33,539 bases of DNA. It comes from Rhodococcus rhodnii NBRC 100604 (GTDB lineage Bacteria > Actinomycetota > Actinomycetes > Mycobacteriales > Mycobacteriaceae). The notes beneath the pieces are model-generated. The model saw only the letters and a program-made list of their open reading frames with translations. It was not told the DNA's origin and did not search any database. The stretch lies in the NCBI RefSeq assembly GCF_001894925.1, contig NZ_BCXD01000036.1, forward strand, positions 1-33,539, given 5' to 3'. A program made the position numbers and the translations under genes. Of the stretch, positions 6,642 to 14,882 are shown in pieces. Numbering within the stretch: the first letter of the stretch is position 1; each line of letters begins with the position of its first letter.

Positions 6642-8972
6642 GTGAACCCATCACCCCCGCCGAAAGCCCACGGCACCGGCGATCTCCCTCCCACATTCGG
6701 GCGTGAACTCCTCACCCGAATACTGGACACGCGTCCGGATTCACGAGGCAGTCTGCGATTCGCCGGCGATATTCCACCGCGCACCGCCGAAACCGTGCCG
6801 TGGCCCGAATGGGTGCATCCCCGCCTTCTCGACGCACTGCGCGACGCCGGCGTCGCCGAGCCCTGGCGCCATCAAGCGGTCGCCGCCGAACTCGCCCACG
6901 CCGGCACCCACGTCGTGATCGCGACCGGAACCGCGTCGGGAAAGTCCCTCGCGTACCAGCTGCCCGTCGTCGGCGACCTCGCCGCGGATCCACGCGCGAC
7001 CGCGCTGTACATCTCCCCGACGAAGGCGCTCGGCGCGGATCAGGTCCGCGCGATCGAGCGGCTCCTCGACGCTGCAGGGCTCGCAGCCGACATCGGGGCG
7101 TGCACGGTCGACGGCGACACCTCCACCGAGACGCGGGGGTGGGCACGTGAGTACTCGCGCTGGGTCTTCACCAATCCCGACATGCTCCACGCGTCGATGC
7201 TGCGTGGACACACGCGCTGGGCGCGGCTGCTGCGCAACCTGCGCTACGTCGTCGTCGACGAGTGCCACGCGTACCGGGGCGTCTTCGGCTCCCATGTCGC
7301 GCTCGTCCTGCGCAGGCTGCGCCGGCTCGCGCAGCGGTACGGCGCCGATCCCGTCTTCGTGTTCGCGAGTGCGACGACGTCAGAGCCCGGTGCCGCAGCC
7401 GCACGGCTCATCGGCTCTCCGGTCGAGGAGGTCGTCGACGACGCCTCACCGCACGGCGGACGCACGATCGCACTGTGGGAACCAGCGGCGACCGGCTCAC
7501 CCCCCGTCCGGCGCAGCGCACCCGCCGAATCCGCCCTGCTGCTCGCAGACCTCGTCCGCGAGGGCGCCCGTACCCTCGCCTTCGTCCGCTCGCGCCGCGC
7601 CGCCGAGATCACCTCGCTCGCCGCGACCCACCGGCTTCGCGAGACCGCACCGCACTTCGCCGACCGCATCGCGTCGTACCGCGCGGGGTACCTCCCCGAG
7701 GACCGCCGTGACCTCGAGCGCCGGCTCGCCGACGGCGACCTGCTCGGTGCCGCGACGACGAACGCACTCGAACTCGGTGTCGACATCGCAGGTCTCGACG
7801 CCGTCGTCGTCGCGGGCTTCCCCGGATCGGTCGCGTCGTTCTGGCAGCAGGGTGGACGGTCGGGGCGGCGTGGCGAGGGGTCGCTCGTCGTCCTCGTCGC
7901 GCGCGACGACCCGCTCGACACGTATCTCGTCGATCACCCCGAAGCACTGCTCGGGCGGCCGATCGAGGCGACCGTCACCGATCCCGGCAACCCCTACGTG
8001 CTGGGCCCGCACCTGCTGTGCGCGGCAGCCGAGCATCCGCTCACCCACGCGGAGGCCGAGTCGCTCGACGCGCAGGAGGTCCTCGCGAACCTCGCGGCGC
8101 AGGGGCTCGTCCGGCGACGGCCGCAGGGGTGGTTCATCGTCCCCGGCGCGGACCCGCACTCCGGAATCGACATTCGCGGCGGGATCGGGCACCAGGTGGC
8201 GATCGTCGACGGCACGAGCGGGCGCCTGCTCGGCACCATCGACGCGGCCCGCGCACCCGCGACCGTCCACCCCGGGGCCGTTCACATCCACCGTGGCGAG
8301 TCGTTCGTGGTCGACTCGCTCGACCTCGACGACGGCGTAGCGCTCGCCCACCCCGAGGAACCCGAGTGGACGACGTCGCCGCGGTCCACGACAGAGATCT
8401 CCGTTCTCGCGACACTCGAACACAAGCAGTACGCATCCGTGTCGGTCGGGCTCGCGGACGTCGAGGTGACCGGCCAGGTCGTCGGATACCTGCGCACGCT
8501 GCCGGGCGGCGAGGTGATCGACAACATCGCCCTCGACATGCCGAGCAGCACCCTGCACACCCGGGCCGTGATGTACACGATCGAGCAGTCGGCCTTCGCC
8601 GCGATCGGCCTGAGCGACGAGCGCATCCCGGGAGCCCTCCACGCCGCCGAACACGCGGCGATCGGCATGCTCCCGCTCGTCGCGACGTGCGATCGCATCG
8701 ACATCGGCGGCGTGTCGACGGCGCTGCACGCCGACACGATGTGCCCGACGGTCTTCGTCTACGACGGACACCCCGGCGGCGCGGGCTTCGCCGAGCGCGG
8801 GCATCGTGAATTCACGACGTGGCTCACCATGACCAGAGACGCGATCGCGGCCTGCCCGTGCGGGGCCGGGTGCCCGTCGTGCGTGCACTCACCCAAATGC
8901 GGCAACGGAAACGAGCCGCTCGACAAGTACGGGGCCGTCGCGGTACTGGATCTCCTCCTGTCCTCCGTGTGA
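6642..8972 (+). CDS. SF2 DEAH-like DNA helicase with C-terminal DUF1998 (MrfA/Hrq1/SftH type)
   Basis: An ATP-dependent helicase, 776 residues from the GTG chosen here. Motif I is IATGTASGKS, motif II VVDECHAY, motif III FASATT and motif VI QQGGRSGRRG. The C-terminus carries the four-Cys cluster CPCGAGCPSCVHSPKCG of DUF1998. This architecture is shared with Bacillus MrfA (YprA), a mitomycin-repair factor, with yeast Hrq1 and with mycobacterial SftH, so a role in repair of DNA crosslinks or adducts is likely. The start at 6642 has AAGGA about 7 nt upstream and gives a length close to Rv3649. An in-frame GTG at 6564 would add 26 residues and cannot be excluded. It converges with the tad operon 36 bp downstream. 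Confidence 0.9.
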   Translation: MNPSPPPKAHGTGDLPPTFGRELLTRILDTRPDSRGSLRFAGDIPPRTAETVPWPEWVHPRLLDALRDAGVAEPWRHQAVAAELAHAGTHVVIATGTASGKSLAYQLPVVGDLAADPRATALYISPTKALGADQVRAIERLLDAAGLAADIGACTVDGDTSTETRGWAREYSRWVFTNPDMLHASMLRGHTRWARLLRNLRYVVVDECHAYRGVFGSHVALVLRRLRRLAQRYGADPVFVFASATTSEPGAAAARLIGSPVEEVVDDASPHGGRTIALWEPAATGSPPVRRSAPAESALLLADLVREGARTLAFVRSRRAAEITSLAATHRLRETAPHFADRIASYRAGYLPEDRRDLERRLADGDLLGAATTNALELGVDIAGLDAVVVAGFPGSVASFWQQGGRSGRRGEGSLVVLVARDDPLDTYLVDHPEALLGRPIEATVTDPGNPYVLGPHLLCAAAEHPLTHAEAESLDAQEVLANLAAQGLVRRRPQGWFIVPGADPHSGIDIRGGIGHQVAIVDGTSGRLLGTIDAARAPATVHPGAVHIHRGESFVVDSLDLDDGVALAHPEEPEWTTSPRSTTEISVLATLEHKQYASVSVGLADVEVTGQVVGYLRTLPGGEVIDNIALDMPSSTLHTRAVMYTIEQSAFAAIGLSDERIPGALHAAEHAAIGMLPLVATCDRIDIGGVSTALHADTMCPTVFVYDGHPGGAGFAERGHREFTTWLTMTRDAIAACPCGAGCPSCVHSPKCGNGNEPLDKYGAVAVLDLLLSSV

Positions 8973-9008
8973 CACCGCTACGTGTGATCCGCTCTCCGGA
9001 CGGGCGCG

Positions 9009-9359
9009 TCACTCGTCCACAGGTCCGGCGCGCGCGATGGCACGTGCCGGTGCCGACAACGGCAGTGCCGGTACGACGGAGACCTCGACCGTGACGTCCC
9101 ACGCCACGACGTCGCACGAGTCGACCGTCGCTGCCGAGCGACGCGCAACGGTGCGCGCCGCCCCGCACGCGACGGCCTCGCCGCGATCCAGCGACACCGC
9201 CGCCGCGATCGCCGCGAGGTCGGCGACGGACTGCGCGCGGTGGCGCGCCGACACCGCCGAACCCACGTGCACCACACCGGCGGTCGCCGCGACGAGCACG
9301 ACGATCGCGAACGCTCCCACCACCGTCGCGACGCCCTCGTCGTTCGCCCGCGAGGTCAC
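9009..9359 (-). CDS. TadE-like secreted/membrane protein (Rv3654c-like, 'helicase/secretion neighborhood TadE-like')
   Basis: Last gene of the Tad operon. The 116-residue product starts MTSRANDEGVATVVGAFAIVVLVAATAGVVHVG: a short polar head ending in DEGVATV, then one hydrophobic helix, which is a class III prepilin/TadE-like N-terminus. The rest resembles a minor pseudopilin and has two cysteines (VACGA and DSCDV) that could form a disulfide outside the cell. It begins 16 nt after tadE; GGGGGTGGGG lies just before the GTG. An upstream in-frame extension would overlap tadE and is unlikely. It is probably a minor component of the Flp-type pilus. Confidence 0.8.
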   Translation of the reverse strand: MTSRANDEGVATVVGAFAIVVLVAATAGVVHVGSAVSARHRAQSVADLAAIAAAVSLDRGEAVACGAARTVARRSAATVDSCDVVAWDVTVEVSVVPALPLSAPARAIARAGPVDE

Positions 9360-9375
9360 CGCCCCACCCCCGACG

Positions 9376-9729
9376 TCACCGCACACCCGGTTCGAGGACG
9401 GCGACCGCGACCGCCGAGACGTCGACCAGTGGGAGCGCAGGACTACGAGCACTCACGGTCGCGACGACATAGTCGCCCTCGACACGCACGTCGACCACGG
9501 CGCCCTCGGGTGCGATGCGCGCGGCCACCGACCGCGCCTGACCCGATTCGCCGCGGGCGACGAGTCTCGCCGCCTCCCGCGCGGAGTCGACGCACCGCAC
9601 ATGCATCGTCACCGCGAGCAGCGCACCGATCGACAGCACGAGAACGGTGACGATCGAGGCGATCGCGAGAGCCGCCTCGACCGTCACACCGCCGTCGTCC
9701 CGCCGCAGCGCATCCGACGACGGCGGCAT
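9376..9729 (-). CDS. tadE: TadE-family pilus assembly/pseudopilin protein
   Basis: A 117-residue protein with a polar head and the segment DDGGVTVEAALAIASIVTVLVLSIGALLAVTMHV. The conserved Glu five residues after the Gly is the hallmark of class III prepilins and TadE. One membrane helix is followed by a short extracytoplasmic domain. TadE pseudopilins are processed by the prepilin peptidase and help build Flp pili. The ATG overlaps the stop of the preceding pilin-like gene (TGATG), so translation is coupled. It matches Rv3655c by position. Confidence 0.88.
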   Translation of the reverse strand: MPPSSDALRRDDGGVTVEAALAIASIVTVLVLSIGALLAVTMHVRCVDSAREAARLVARGESGQARSVAARIAPEGAVVDVRVEGDYVVATVSARSPALPLVDVSAVAVAVLEPGVR

Positions 9730-9959
9730 CAGACCGACGTCTGCAGCGCCCGGTCGATGATCGACGTGAGCGCGTCGACGATCGACCCTCCCGTGACCAC
9801 CGAGTACAGCACCGCCCCGAACGCCGCGGCAGCAATAGTCCCGATGGCATATTCCGCGGTACTCATCCCCCTGTCGTCCGTCATCAATCGTGTTGCACCG
9901 ACCCGGATCTCGCTGATCCAGCGCGCAGCAACGCTTCCCGTGCCGTCCGTCTCGCTCAT
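9729..9959 (-). CDS. DUF4244 Flp-pilin-like protein (Rv3656c-like)
   Basis: A 76-residue protein with the pattern DDRGMSTAEYAIGTIAAAAFGAVLY: a Gly cleavage site, Glu five residues after the predicted cut, and a hydrophobic helix. This matches Flp-type major pilins and the DUF4244 family, so it is the likeliest structural pilin of this locus. The leader before the cut is unusually long (about 31 residues). I chose the ATG at 9959 because GGGGGAGG lies directly upstream; a longer frame reading back to 10088 overlaps tadC and has no support. Translation is coupled to tadE by a TGATG overlap. Confidence 0.87.
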   Translation of the reverse strand: MSETDGTGSVAARWISEIRVGATRLMTDDRGMSTAEYAIGTIAAAAFGAVLYSVVTGGSIVDALTSIIDRALQTSV

Positions 9960-10000
9960 GTCGCCTCCCCCTTCTTCGGCGGACCGTCCGCCGAAAACCT

Positions 10001-10570
10001 TCACAACAGGCCGTCGCCGAGCACGGTGCCCGCGAGACCCACGACGACCGGCACGATGCCCAGGCACACGAACGCCGGCAGAAAGCACAGCCCCAGCGGC
10101 CCCGCGATGAGCACGCCCGCCCGTTCGGCGGCTGCCGCCGCGCCGTCCTCCGCCGCAGCGCGCGCCTCCGTCGACAGCTCCGTCACCGCACCCGAGAGCG
10201 CGGCGCCACTACGCGCCGATCGCCGCACAGCACGCGCCAGCCCTTCGGTCGCCGACACGCGAGCAGCCGCCGCCCAGGCGAGTTCGGCGTCGGCACCGAG
10301 TGCGAGAAGATCCGCTGCCTCACGCAGGACTCCCGCCAGAACGGGTGGGGCCGCCGGGACGGCCGCTCGCGCCGCCGTAGCGACGGGGAGGCCGGCACGC
10401 AGACACGCGGCGAAGACGTCGAGCCCAGCAGCGAACTCGAGCGCGCCGTCGTCACCGGATTCCGCCGGAACATCCTCCGCTGCATCCGATTCCACGACGA
10501 CGCGGTGCACCGGCGCACGCTGAGCCGGATACGCGACCAACGCGAGAGCGAGCAGCACGAGTGCGATCAT
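10001..10570 (-). CDS. tadC: TadC-like type II secretion F-domain membrane protein
   Basis: A 189-residue inner-membrane platform protein of the Tad apparatus. It has an N-terminal helix (MIALVLLALALVAYP), a cytoplasmic type II secretion system F domain (about residues 45-150) with helical Ala-rich sequence, and C-terminal hydrophobic helices (LIAGPLGLCFLPAFVCLGIVPVVVGLAGTVL). The ATG overlaps the stop of tadB by 4 bp. It is smaller than proteobacterial TadC but usual for the actinobacterial version (Rv3657c). Confidence 0.87.
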   Translation of the reverse strand: MIALVLLALALVAYPAQRAPVHRVVVESDAAEDVPAESGDDGALEFAAGLDVFAACLRAGLPVATAARAAVPAAPPVLAGVLREAADLLALGADAELAWAAAARVSATEGLARAVRRSARSGAALSGAVTELSTEARAAAEDGAAAAAERAGVLIAGPLGLCFLPAFVCLGIVPVVVGLAGTVLGDGLL

Positions 10571-11361
10571 CGCGTCACCTTCTCGGTGATGCGGTCCGTC
10601 CACACCAGACCCGCGCACACGAGGGTGCAGCCGAGCACCGCCAGCACGTCCCCGATTCCACCACCCAGCAACACCTTCAGGGGCGCCGCGCCCATCGCCT
10701 GGCCGAGCGCGATTCCGACCGCGGGCAGCCCGGCGAGCACGGCCGCCGTCGCTCTCGCTCCCGCGAGGGCCGACTCGGTGCGACTCCGAAACCTGCTACG
10801 GCCGATCAGATCGGACCTCGCGGCGTCGAGCAGATCCGCGAGCGGAAGGCCGTGCCGCTCGGCGACCGCCCACACTCGTCCCACGGCACGAAGCTCGTGC
10901 TCGATCGCCCCCGTCGCCTCGAGGAAACCCGGCGCAGCGGACCCGCCGAGACGGGCACGCGCGGCGGCAGCGCCGAACGCGTCACCGACGGTGCCGTCGG
11001 CGTCGTTCGCGGCACTCTCGCACGCCAGCGCGGGATGCGCCCCGACCCCGAGGTCGGCGACGACGGCGTCGAGCGCGGACCGCAGCGCCGCGAGGCTCGC
11101 ACTGCGCGCCCTGTCGGCGCGCGTCCGGATCGCGCGGCTCCACAGCGTCACCGCGACGATGGCCGCCGCGACCGCCGGACCGGCCCCCACCATGACGGCA
11201 CCGACGACGGCGACACCCGCCGCACCGGCCGCCGCCACCCACGTCGGGACCGCTGTGGGCGCACGCACTCCCGCCGGCGTCGCCGCACGAAGCCGCGCGA
11301 CGCCGGCGTTCGGCAACACGGCGACGGCACCGGCGAGGGCAAGGACGGCGGGCGCGGTCAT
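10567..11361 (-). CDS. tadB: TadB-like type II secretion F-domain membrane protein
   Basis: A 264-residue polytopic membrane protein that partners TadC as the platform contacting the TadA ATPase. It has an N-terminal hydrophobic helix, a second hairpin (VAAAGAAGVAVVGAVMVGAGPAVAAAIVAVTLW), a cytoplasmic F domain (about 85-200) with GVGAHPALACES and WAVAERHGLPLADLL, and two C-terminal helices. The start ATG overlaps the tadA stop by 4 bp (11358-11361) and its stop overlaps the tadC start by 4 bp. It corresponds to Rv3658c. Confidence 0.88.
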   Translation of the reverse strand: MTAPAVLALAGAVAVLPNAGVARLRAATPAGVRAPTAVPTWVAAAGAAGVAVVGAVMVGAGPAVAAAIVAVTLWSRAIRTRADRARSASLAALRSALDAVVADLGVGAHPALACESAANDADGTVGDAFGAAAARARLGGSAAPGFLEATGAIEHELRAVGRVWAVAERHGLPLADLLDAARSDLIGRSRFRSRTESALAGARATAAVLAGLPAVGIALGQAMGAAPLKVLLGGGIGDVLAVLGCTLVCAGLVWTDRITEKVTR

Positions 11362-12545
11362 CGGTCAGCCGTCCTGGCCTCGACGAGGGCATCGAGTGCG
11401 GGGCGTGCCGGGCCGTCGCCGCCGACCGCCGTCCACGCGGACACGATCTCGACGCGATCGTGATCGGTGCGTTCGAGGACCCCGATCTCGGCGAGCCTGC
11501 GACGGCCGTCGCTGCCGCGATGCACGTGCAGGACGACCTGGACCGCCGCGGCGAGCTGACTGTGCAGCGCGGCGCGGTCGAGACCTCCGAGAGCTCCCAG
11601 CGCTTCGAGGCGGGCCGGGACCTCGTCGAGCGAGTTGGCGTGAACTGTGCCCGCGCCGCCGTCGTGGCCGGTGTTGAGGGCGGTGAGCAGATCGACGACC
11701 TCCGCGCCGCGAACCTCGCCCACGACGATGCGGTCGGGCCGCATCCGCAACGCCTGCCGCACCAGATCACGCACCGTCACCTCTCCGACGCCCTCGACGT
11801 TCGCGGCACGCGCGACCAGCCGCACGACGTGCGGATGGCGCGGCGCCAACTCCGCGGCGTCCTCGACGCAGATGATGCGCTCCGCCGGTCCCGTCACGCC
11901 GAGCAGCGCCGCGAGCATGGTCGTCTTTCCCGCGCCGGTTCCTCCGACGACGAGGAACGCGAGCCGTGCCCGGACGACGGCGCGCAGCAGTTCTCCGATG
12001 TCGTGCGGAAACGCACCGCGCTGCTCGAGTTCGCCGAGTCCCGGCGCCGCGGGACGCAGCACCCGCAACGAGATGCACGTGCCGCCCTGCGCGAGCGGTG
12101 GGAGTACAGCGTGCAATCGAACGCCGAACGCACCGCTCCCGACTCCCGGGAGTCTGCCGTCGACCCACGGCTGCGCGTCGTCGAGCCGCCTGCCTGCGGA
12201 CAGCGCGAGCCGGCACGCGAGACGCCGGACGGCGGCGTCGTCGGCGAAACCGATCGCGGCGCGCTCGAGGCCAGCGCCGCGGTCCATCCACACCTCGTCG
12301 GGTGCCGTCACGAGGACGTCGGAGACCATCGGATCGTGGAGCAGCGGTTCGAGCGGACCGGCCCCGGTGAACTCCGTCTGCAACTCGCGGAGCACCGCGA
12401 GCAGATCCGTGTCGCCGAGGACACCGCCCGACTCCGCTCGCACGGCGGCCGCGACGGTCGCCGGGTCGGGGTCGCGCGGGTCGCGAGCGAGCCGTTCCCG
12501 GACCCGCTCGACGAGATCGCGTGGGAGCGCGTGCGGCGCCGTCAC
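11358..12545 (-). CDS. tadA: TadA/CpaF-type secretion ATPase
   Basis: The hexameric ATPase that powers Flp pilus assembly. The product has 395 residues: an N-terminal region with QTEFTGAGPLEPLLHDPMVSDVLV, Walker A GGTGAGKT at 201-208, an Asp box ICVEDAAEL, a Walker B-like RIVVGEVRG at 272-280, and the His box GTVHANS. Length and motifs are complete, so it should be active. The GTG start overlaps the ssd stop by 4 bp (GTGA). The frame continues far upstream, but that part is an Arg-rich shadow of ssd. Orthologue Rv3659c. Confidence 0.93.
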   Translation of the reverse strand: MTAPHALPRDLVERVRERLARDPRDPDPATVAAAVRAESGGVLGDTDLLAVLRELQTEFTGAGPLEPLLHDPMVSDVLVTAPDEVWMDRGAGLERAAIGFADDAAVRRLACRLALSAGRRLDDAQPWVDGRLPGVGSGAFGVRLHAVLPPLAQGGTCISLRVLRPAAPGLGELEQRGAFPHDIGELLRAVVRARLAFLVVGGTGAGKTTMLAALLGVTGPAERIICVEDAAELAPRHPHVVRLVARAANVEGVGEVTVRDLVRQALRMRPDRIVVGEVRGAEVVDLLTALNTGHDGGAGTVHANSLDEVPARLEALGALGGLDRAALHSQLAAAVQVVLHVHRGSDGRRRLAEIGVLERTDHDRVEIVSAWTAVGGDGPARPALDALVEARTADR

Positions 12546-13648
12546 CGGACACCCGCACCGAGCACGTCGAGGACGTCGTCCGCGGCGGCCCCCAGTGCCG
12601 AGCGCCGCCCCAGCCGCAGTCCCTGCCGCTCGAGCACCGCGTCGAGACCACGCTCGGCGCGCATCGTCGCGAGCAGCGGCACCCCGATCGACCGCTCGAC
12701 GTCGGCTGCGGCGAGGCCCCCGGGTGACGGCCCGCGCACCACGGCCCCGACGTGCGACGTACGTGCCCGCACGCGGGAGATCACGGGACGCGCCGCGATG
12801 ACCGAGCGCACCGTGGCCGGGACGACGATCACGACGAGGTCGGCGAGATCGAGCGCGGTGTCCTGGAGGTCCCCGACGCCGCGGGGTGCGTCGATCACGA
12901 CGAGATCGCCCGCGTCGCAACTGGCCTCGACGACCGCACGCAGCGCCGCGGGACTCGGGCCGCGACCGTCCGCACACGCGAGCACCGCGACGGCGCCTGC
13001 CGACGGCACCGCGGCACGCAACGAGTCGGGTGCGACCCGTCCCGTCTCGAGCCGCAGCCCCGGCCAGCGCAGCCCCGGCGCGTCCTCGATGCCGAGCAGG
13101 GTGTCGAGTCCGCAACCTCCGTCGTCGGCGTCGGCGAGCAGAACGCGCCGCTCGTTCGCCCCGGCGAGCGCCAACGTCGCGGCGAACACCGAGGCGCCCG
13201 CTCCGCCGCATCCACCGAGCACCGTGACGACGTCGGCGTCGTCCGCTGCGGCGGCCGTCGAGATCGCCGACAGCGCTGCGACGAGGGCGGCGTCCTCGGC
13301 GGGCAACGCGAAGACTCCCGCCGCCCCGAGTACGGCGGCGGCCTTCCACGCGTGGACGTCGGGTTCGCCGTCGGCGACGACGAACGCCGCCGCGCGTCTC
13401 GGTACCCGCGACGCCAGCGCGGCGGCGCGATCGCTGCCGAGGATCACCGCGTGTGCGTCGGTCCATCTCGCGAGCACGAGACGATCGTCTGCCTCGACGC
13501 ACCCGAGATCCGCCGCGGCCAGCACCCGCCGCACGGCGTCGAGCACGTCACCGCGTGCCGCGACCAGGACGAGACGGTGCGGCGCGGCAACCTGCGGGGC
13601 GGTGAGCGACGCCGGATCGGAACGATCGAGGTCGTACGGAACGGTCAT
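12542..13648 (-). CDS. ssd: Ssd/CpaE-like MinD-family protein (septum site determining)
   Basis: The first gene of the tad operon, 368 residues from the ATG at 13648 (an ATG 12 nt upstream is also possible). It has an N-terminal receiver-like region (about 20-130) and a C-terminal MinD/ParA-like fold (about 135-360) with VLLADADDGGCGLDTLLG and DLVVIDAPRGVGD. The family includes CpaE, which positions Tad/Cpa pili, and M. tuberculosis Ssd (Rv3660c), reported to affect septation. The P-loop position reads GGCGGAGAS: both lysines of the deviant Walker A (KGGxGKT) are missing, so ATP hydrolysis is doubtful. The stop overlaps the tadA start by 4 bp. Confidence 0.85.
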   Translation of the reverse strand: MTVPYDLDRSDPASLTAPQVAAPHRLVLVAARGDVLDAVRRVLAAADLGCVEADDRLVLARWTDAHAVILGSDRAAALASRVPRRAAAFVVADGEPDVHAWKAAAVLGAAGVFALPAEDAALVAALSAISTAAAADDADVVTVLGGCGGAGASVFAATLALAGANERRVLLADADDGGCGLDTLLGIEDAPGLRWPGLRLETGRVAPDSLRAAVPSAGAVAVLACADGRGPSPAALRAVVEASCDAGDLVVIDAPRGVGDLQDTALDLADLVVIVVPATVRSVIAARPVISRVRARTSHVGAVVRGPSPGGLAAADVERSIGVPLLATMRAERGLDAVLERQGLRLGRRSALGAAADDVLDVLGAGVR

Positions 13649-13768
13649 GCAGCGAAGCATGACCCGAGAGGGAGCGGCACCACGGCCGCCGGAGCCCGTC
13701 CTGTGGACGAAGCCGAACCTGTGGAGAAAGGCTGCCGATGCCGGACGAGCGAAGACCCCCGGACAGAG

Positions 13769-13855
13769 GACGACCCCCGCCAGGGGGGAGGAGGCGGGGG
13801 TCGTCTGGGCTCAGCCCCGGGGGGTCGGGCTGAGCACGTCCGGATCGTGCCGGAC
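13769..13855 (-). ncRNA. 6C RNA (B11-type actinobacterial small RNA)
   Basis: The minus strand encodes about 87 nt with two strong hairpins whose loops hold six cytosines, the hallmark of the 6C family. Hairpin 1 has stem GCTCAGCCC (13827-13835 with 13809-13817) and a loop containing CCCCCC. Hairpin 2 is a 13-bp stem (13793-13805 with 13769-13781) and a loop containing TCCTCCCCCC. A short 5' hairpin (GTCCGG/CCGGAC, 13838-13855) precedes them. In M. tuberculosis the homologue B11 is about 93 nt and lies in the same place, between Rv3660c and Rv3661. Mycobacterial 6C is thought to target mRNAs through its C-rich loops. The second hairpin probably ends the transcript. Confidence 0.9.
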
Positions 13856-13862
13856 AGAATTC

Positions 13863-13893
13863 ATAGTACACCCCTCGCTCGCAATTCTTGCAA
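13863..13893 (-). promoter_or_regulatory. Promoter of the 6C RNA
   Basis: On the minus strand, TTGCAA (13888-13893) and TACTAT (13863-13868) form a -35/-10 pair with a 19-bp spacer. A start 7-8 nt after the -10 falls on G13855, the first base of the 5' hairpin. The local AT-richness stands out from its surroundings. Confidence 0.65.
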
Positions 13894-13933
13894 GTTCAAC
13901 TGCTTGTCTTCCGCACACGTCGGATCGCCTGCC

Positions 13934-13939
13934 TATCCT
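13934..13939 (+). promoter_or_regulatory. -10 element of leaderless HAD gene
   Basis: TATCCT lies exactly 7 nt before the GTG at 13947 and no Shine-Dalgarno sequence is present. This predicts a transcript starting on the start codon. Confidence 0.5.
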
Positions 13940-13946
13940 GGCGTTC

Positions 13947-14774
13947 GTGACCCACGAAACCGCGACCCCGCGCCGTGGCCGAGCTGCGGCCTTCTTCGAT
14001 CTCGACAAGACCGTCATCGCCCGGTCGAGCATTCTCGCGTTCAGCCGGCCCTTCTTCGCCGAGGGCCTCATCACGCGCAGGTCGGTGTTGCAGAGCAGCT
14101 ACGCACAGTTCCTGTTCGTGCTGTCCGGAGCCGACCACGATCAGATGGAGCGGATGCGGAGTTCGCTCACCGCGACCACCGCGGGATGGAGCGTGGAGCA
14201 GGTCCGGTCGATCGTGGCCGAGACGCTGCACGACATCGTCGAACCGCTCGTGTACGCGGAGGCTGCGGCACTCATCGCCGATCACCGGGCGCGGGGTCAC
14301 GACATCGTCGTGGTGTCCGCGTCGGGCGAGGACATCGTCGAGCCGATCGCACGCATGCTGGGCGCCGATCACACGATCGCGACGCGACTGGGAGTCGCGG
14401 ACGGCAGGTACACGGGCGAGGTGACCTTCTACGCGTCGGGGCAGGGCAAGGTCGACGGGATCGAGCAGCTCGCCGCGACGGAGGGATACGACCTCGCGCG
14501 GTCGTACGCGTACTCGGACTCGATCACGGACGTCCCGATGCTGTCCGCCGTCGGGCACCCGACGGCGGTCAATCCCGACCGGGCGCTGCGCAAGTACGCG
14601 AACGAGCAGGGGTGGCCGATCCTGACGTTCACCGATCCCGTCTCGCTGCGCTCACGACTGCCGTCGGCGTCGTCGGGCGCGCTCGCGACGGGTGCAGCGC
14701 TGCTCGTCGGGCTCGCGACGGCGGGACTGCTCACCTACGGACTGCTGCGCCGCAAGGCTCCACTGGACGCGTGA
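13947..14774 (+). CDS. HAD-IB family phosphatase with C-terminal membrane anchor (Rv3661-like)
   Basis: A 275-residue HAD-superfamily subfamily IB (SerB-like) hydrolase. Motif I is FFDLDKT (nucleophile D18, acid D20), motif II VVVSAS, the motif III Lys is in GQGKVDGI and motif IV is YSDSITDVPML. All catalytic residues are present, so it should dephosphorylate a small substrate; the substrate is unknown, although SerB-type phosphoserine activity is often annotated. A hydrophobic stretch near the C-terminus (GAALLVGLATAGLLTYGLL) followed by RRK predicts a membrane anchor. The GTG start fits the family N-terminus and the 7-nt -10 spacing; the frame is open far upstream but that is not coding. 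It is flanked by two small RNA genes. Confidence 0.9.
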   Translation: MTHETATPRRGRAAAFFDLDKTVIARSSILAFSRPFFAEGLITRRSVLQSSYAQFLFVLSGADHDQMERMRSSLTATTAGWSVEQVRSIVAETLHDIVEPLVYAEAAALIADHRARGHDIVVVSASGEDIVEPIARMLGADHTIATRLGVADGRYTGEVTFYASGQGKVDGIEQLAATEGYDLARSYAYSDSITDVPMLSAVGHPTAVNPDRALRKYANEQGWPILTFTDPVSLRSRLPSASSGALATGAALLVGLATAGLLTYGLLRRKAPLDA

Positions 14775-14821
14775 CCAGTCCCGCGCGGCGTCGGCGGTGA
14801 CGAACAAGGCTGGAGCCGAAT

Positions 14822-14849
14822 ACTCCAAAACCCTTACTCCAAAACCCTT
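14822..14849 (+). repeat. Perfect tandem 14-bp repeat upstream of the candidate Ms1-like RNA
   Basis: ACTCCAAAACCCTT occurs twice without a gap (14822-14835 and 14836-14849). It ends inside the TTGTGG that I take as the -35 of the following RNA, so it is well placed for an activator. Confidence 0.6.
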
Positions 14850-14882
14850 GTGGCGCCGCGTATGGAGAGGTAGAAAGGAATC

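Noticed and set aside
11460-14774. Plus-strand open frame of over 1100 codons running into the HAD gene
   Set aside because: Only its last 275 codons look like protein. The rest is antisense to tadA and ssd, lacks any domain, and arises from strong GC bias at third positions.
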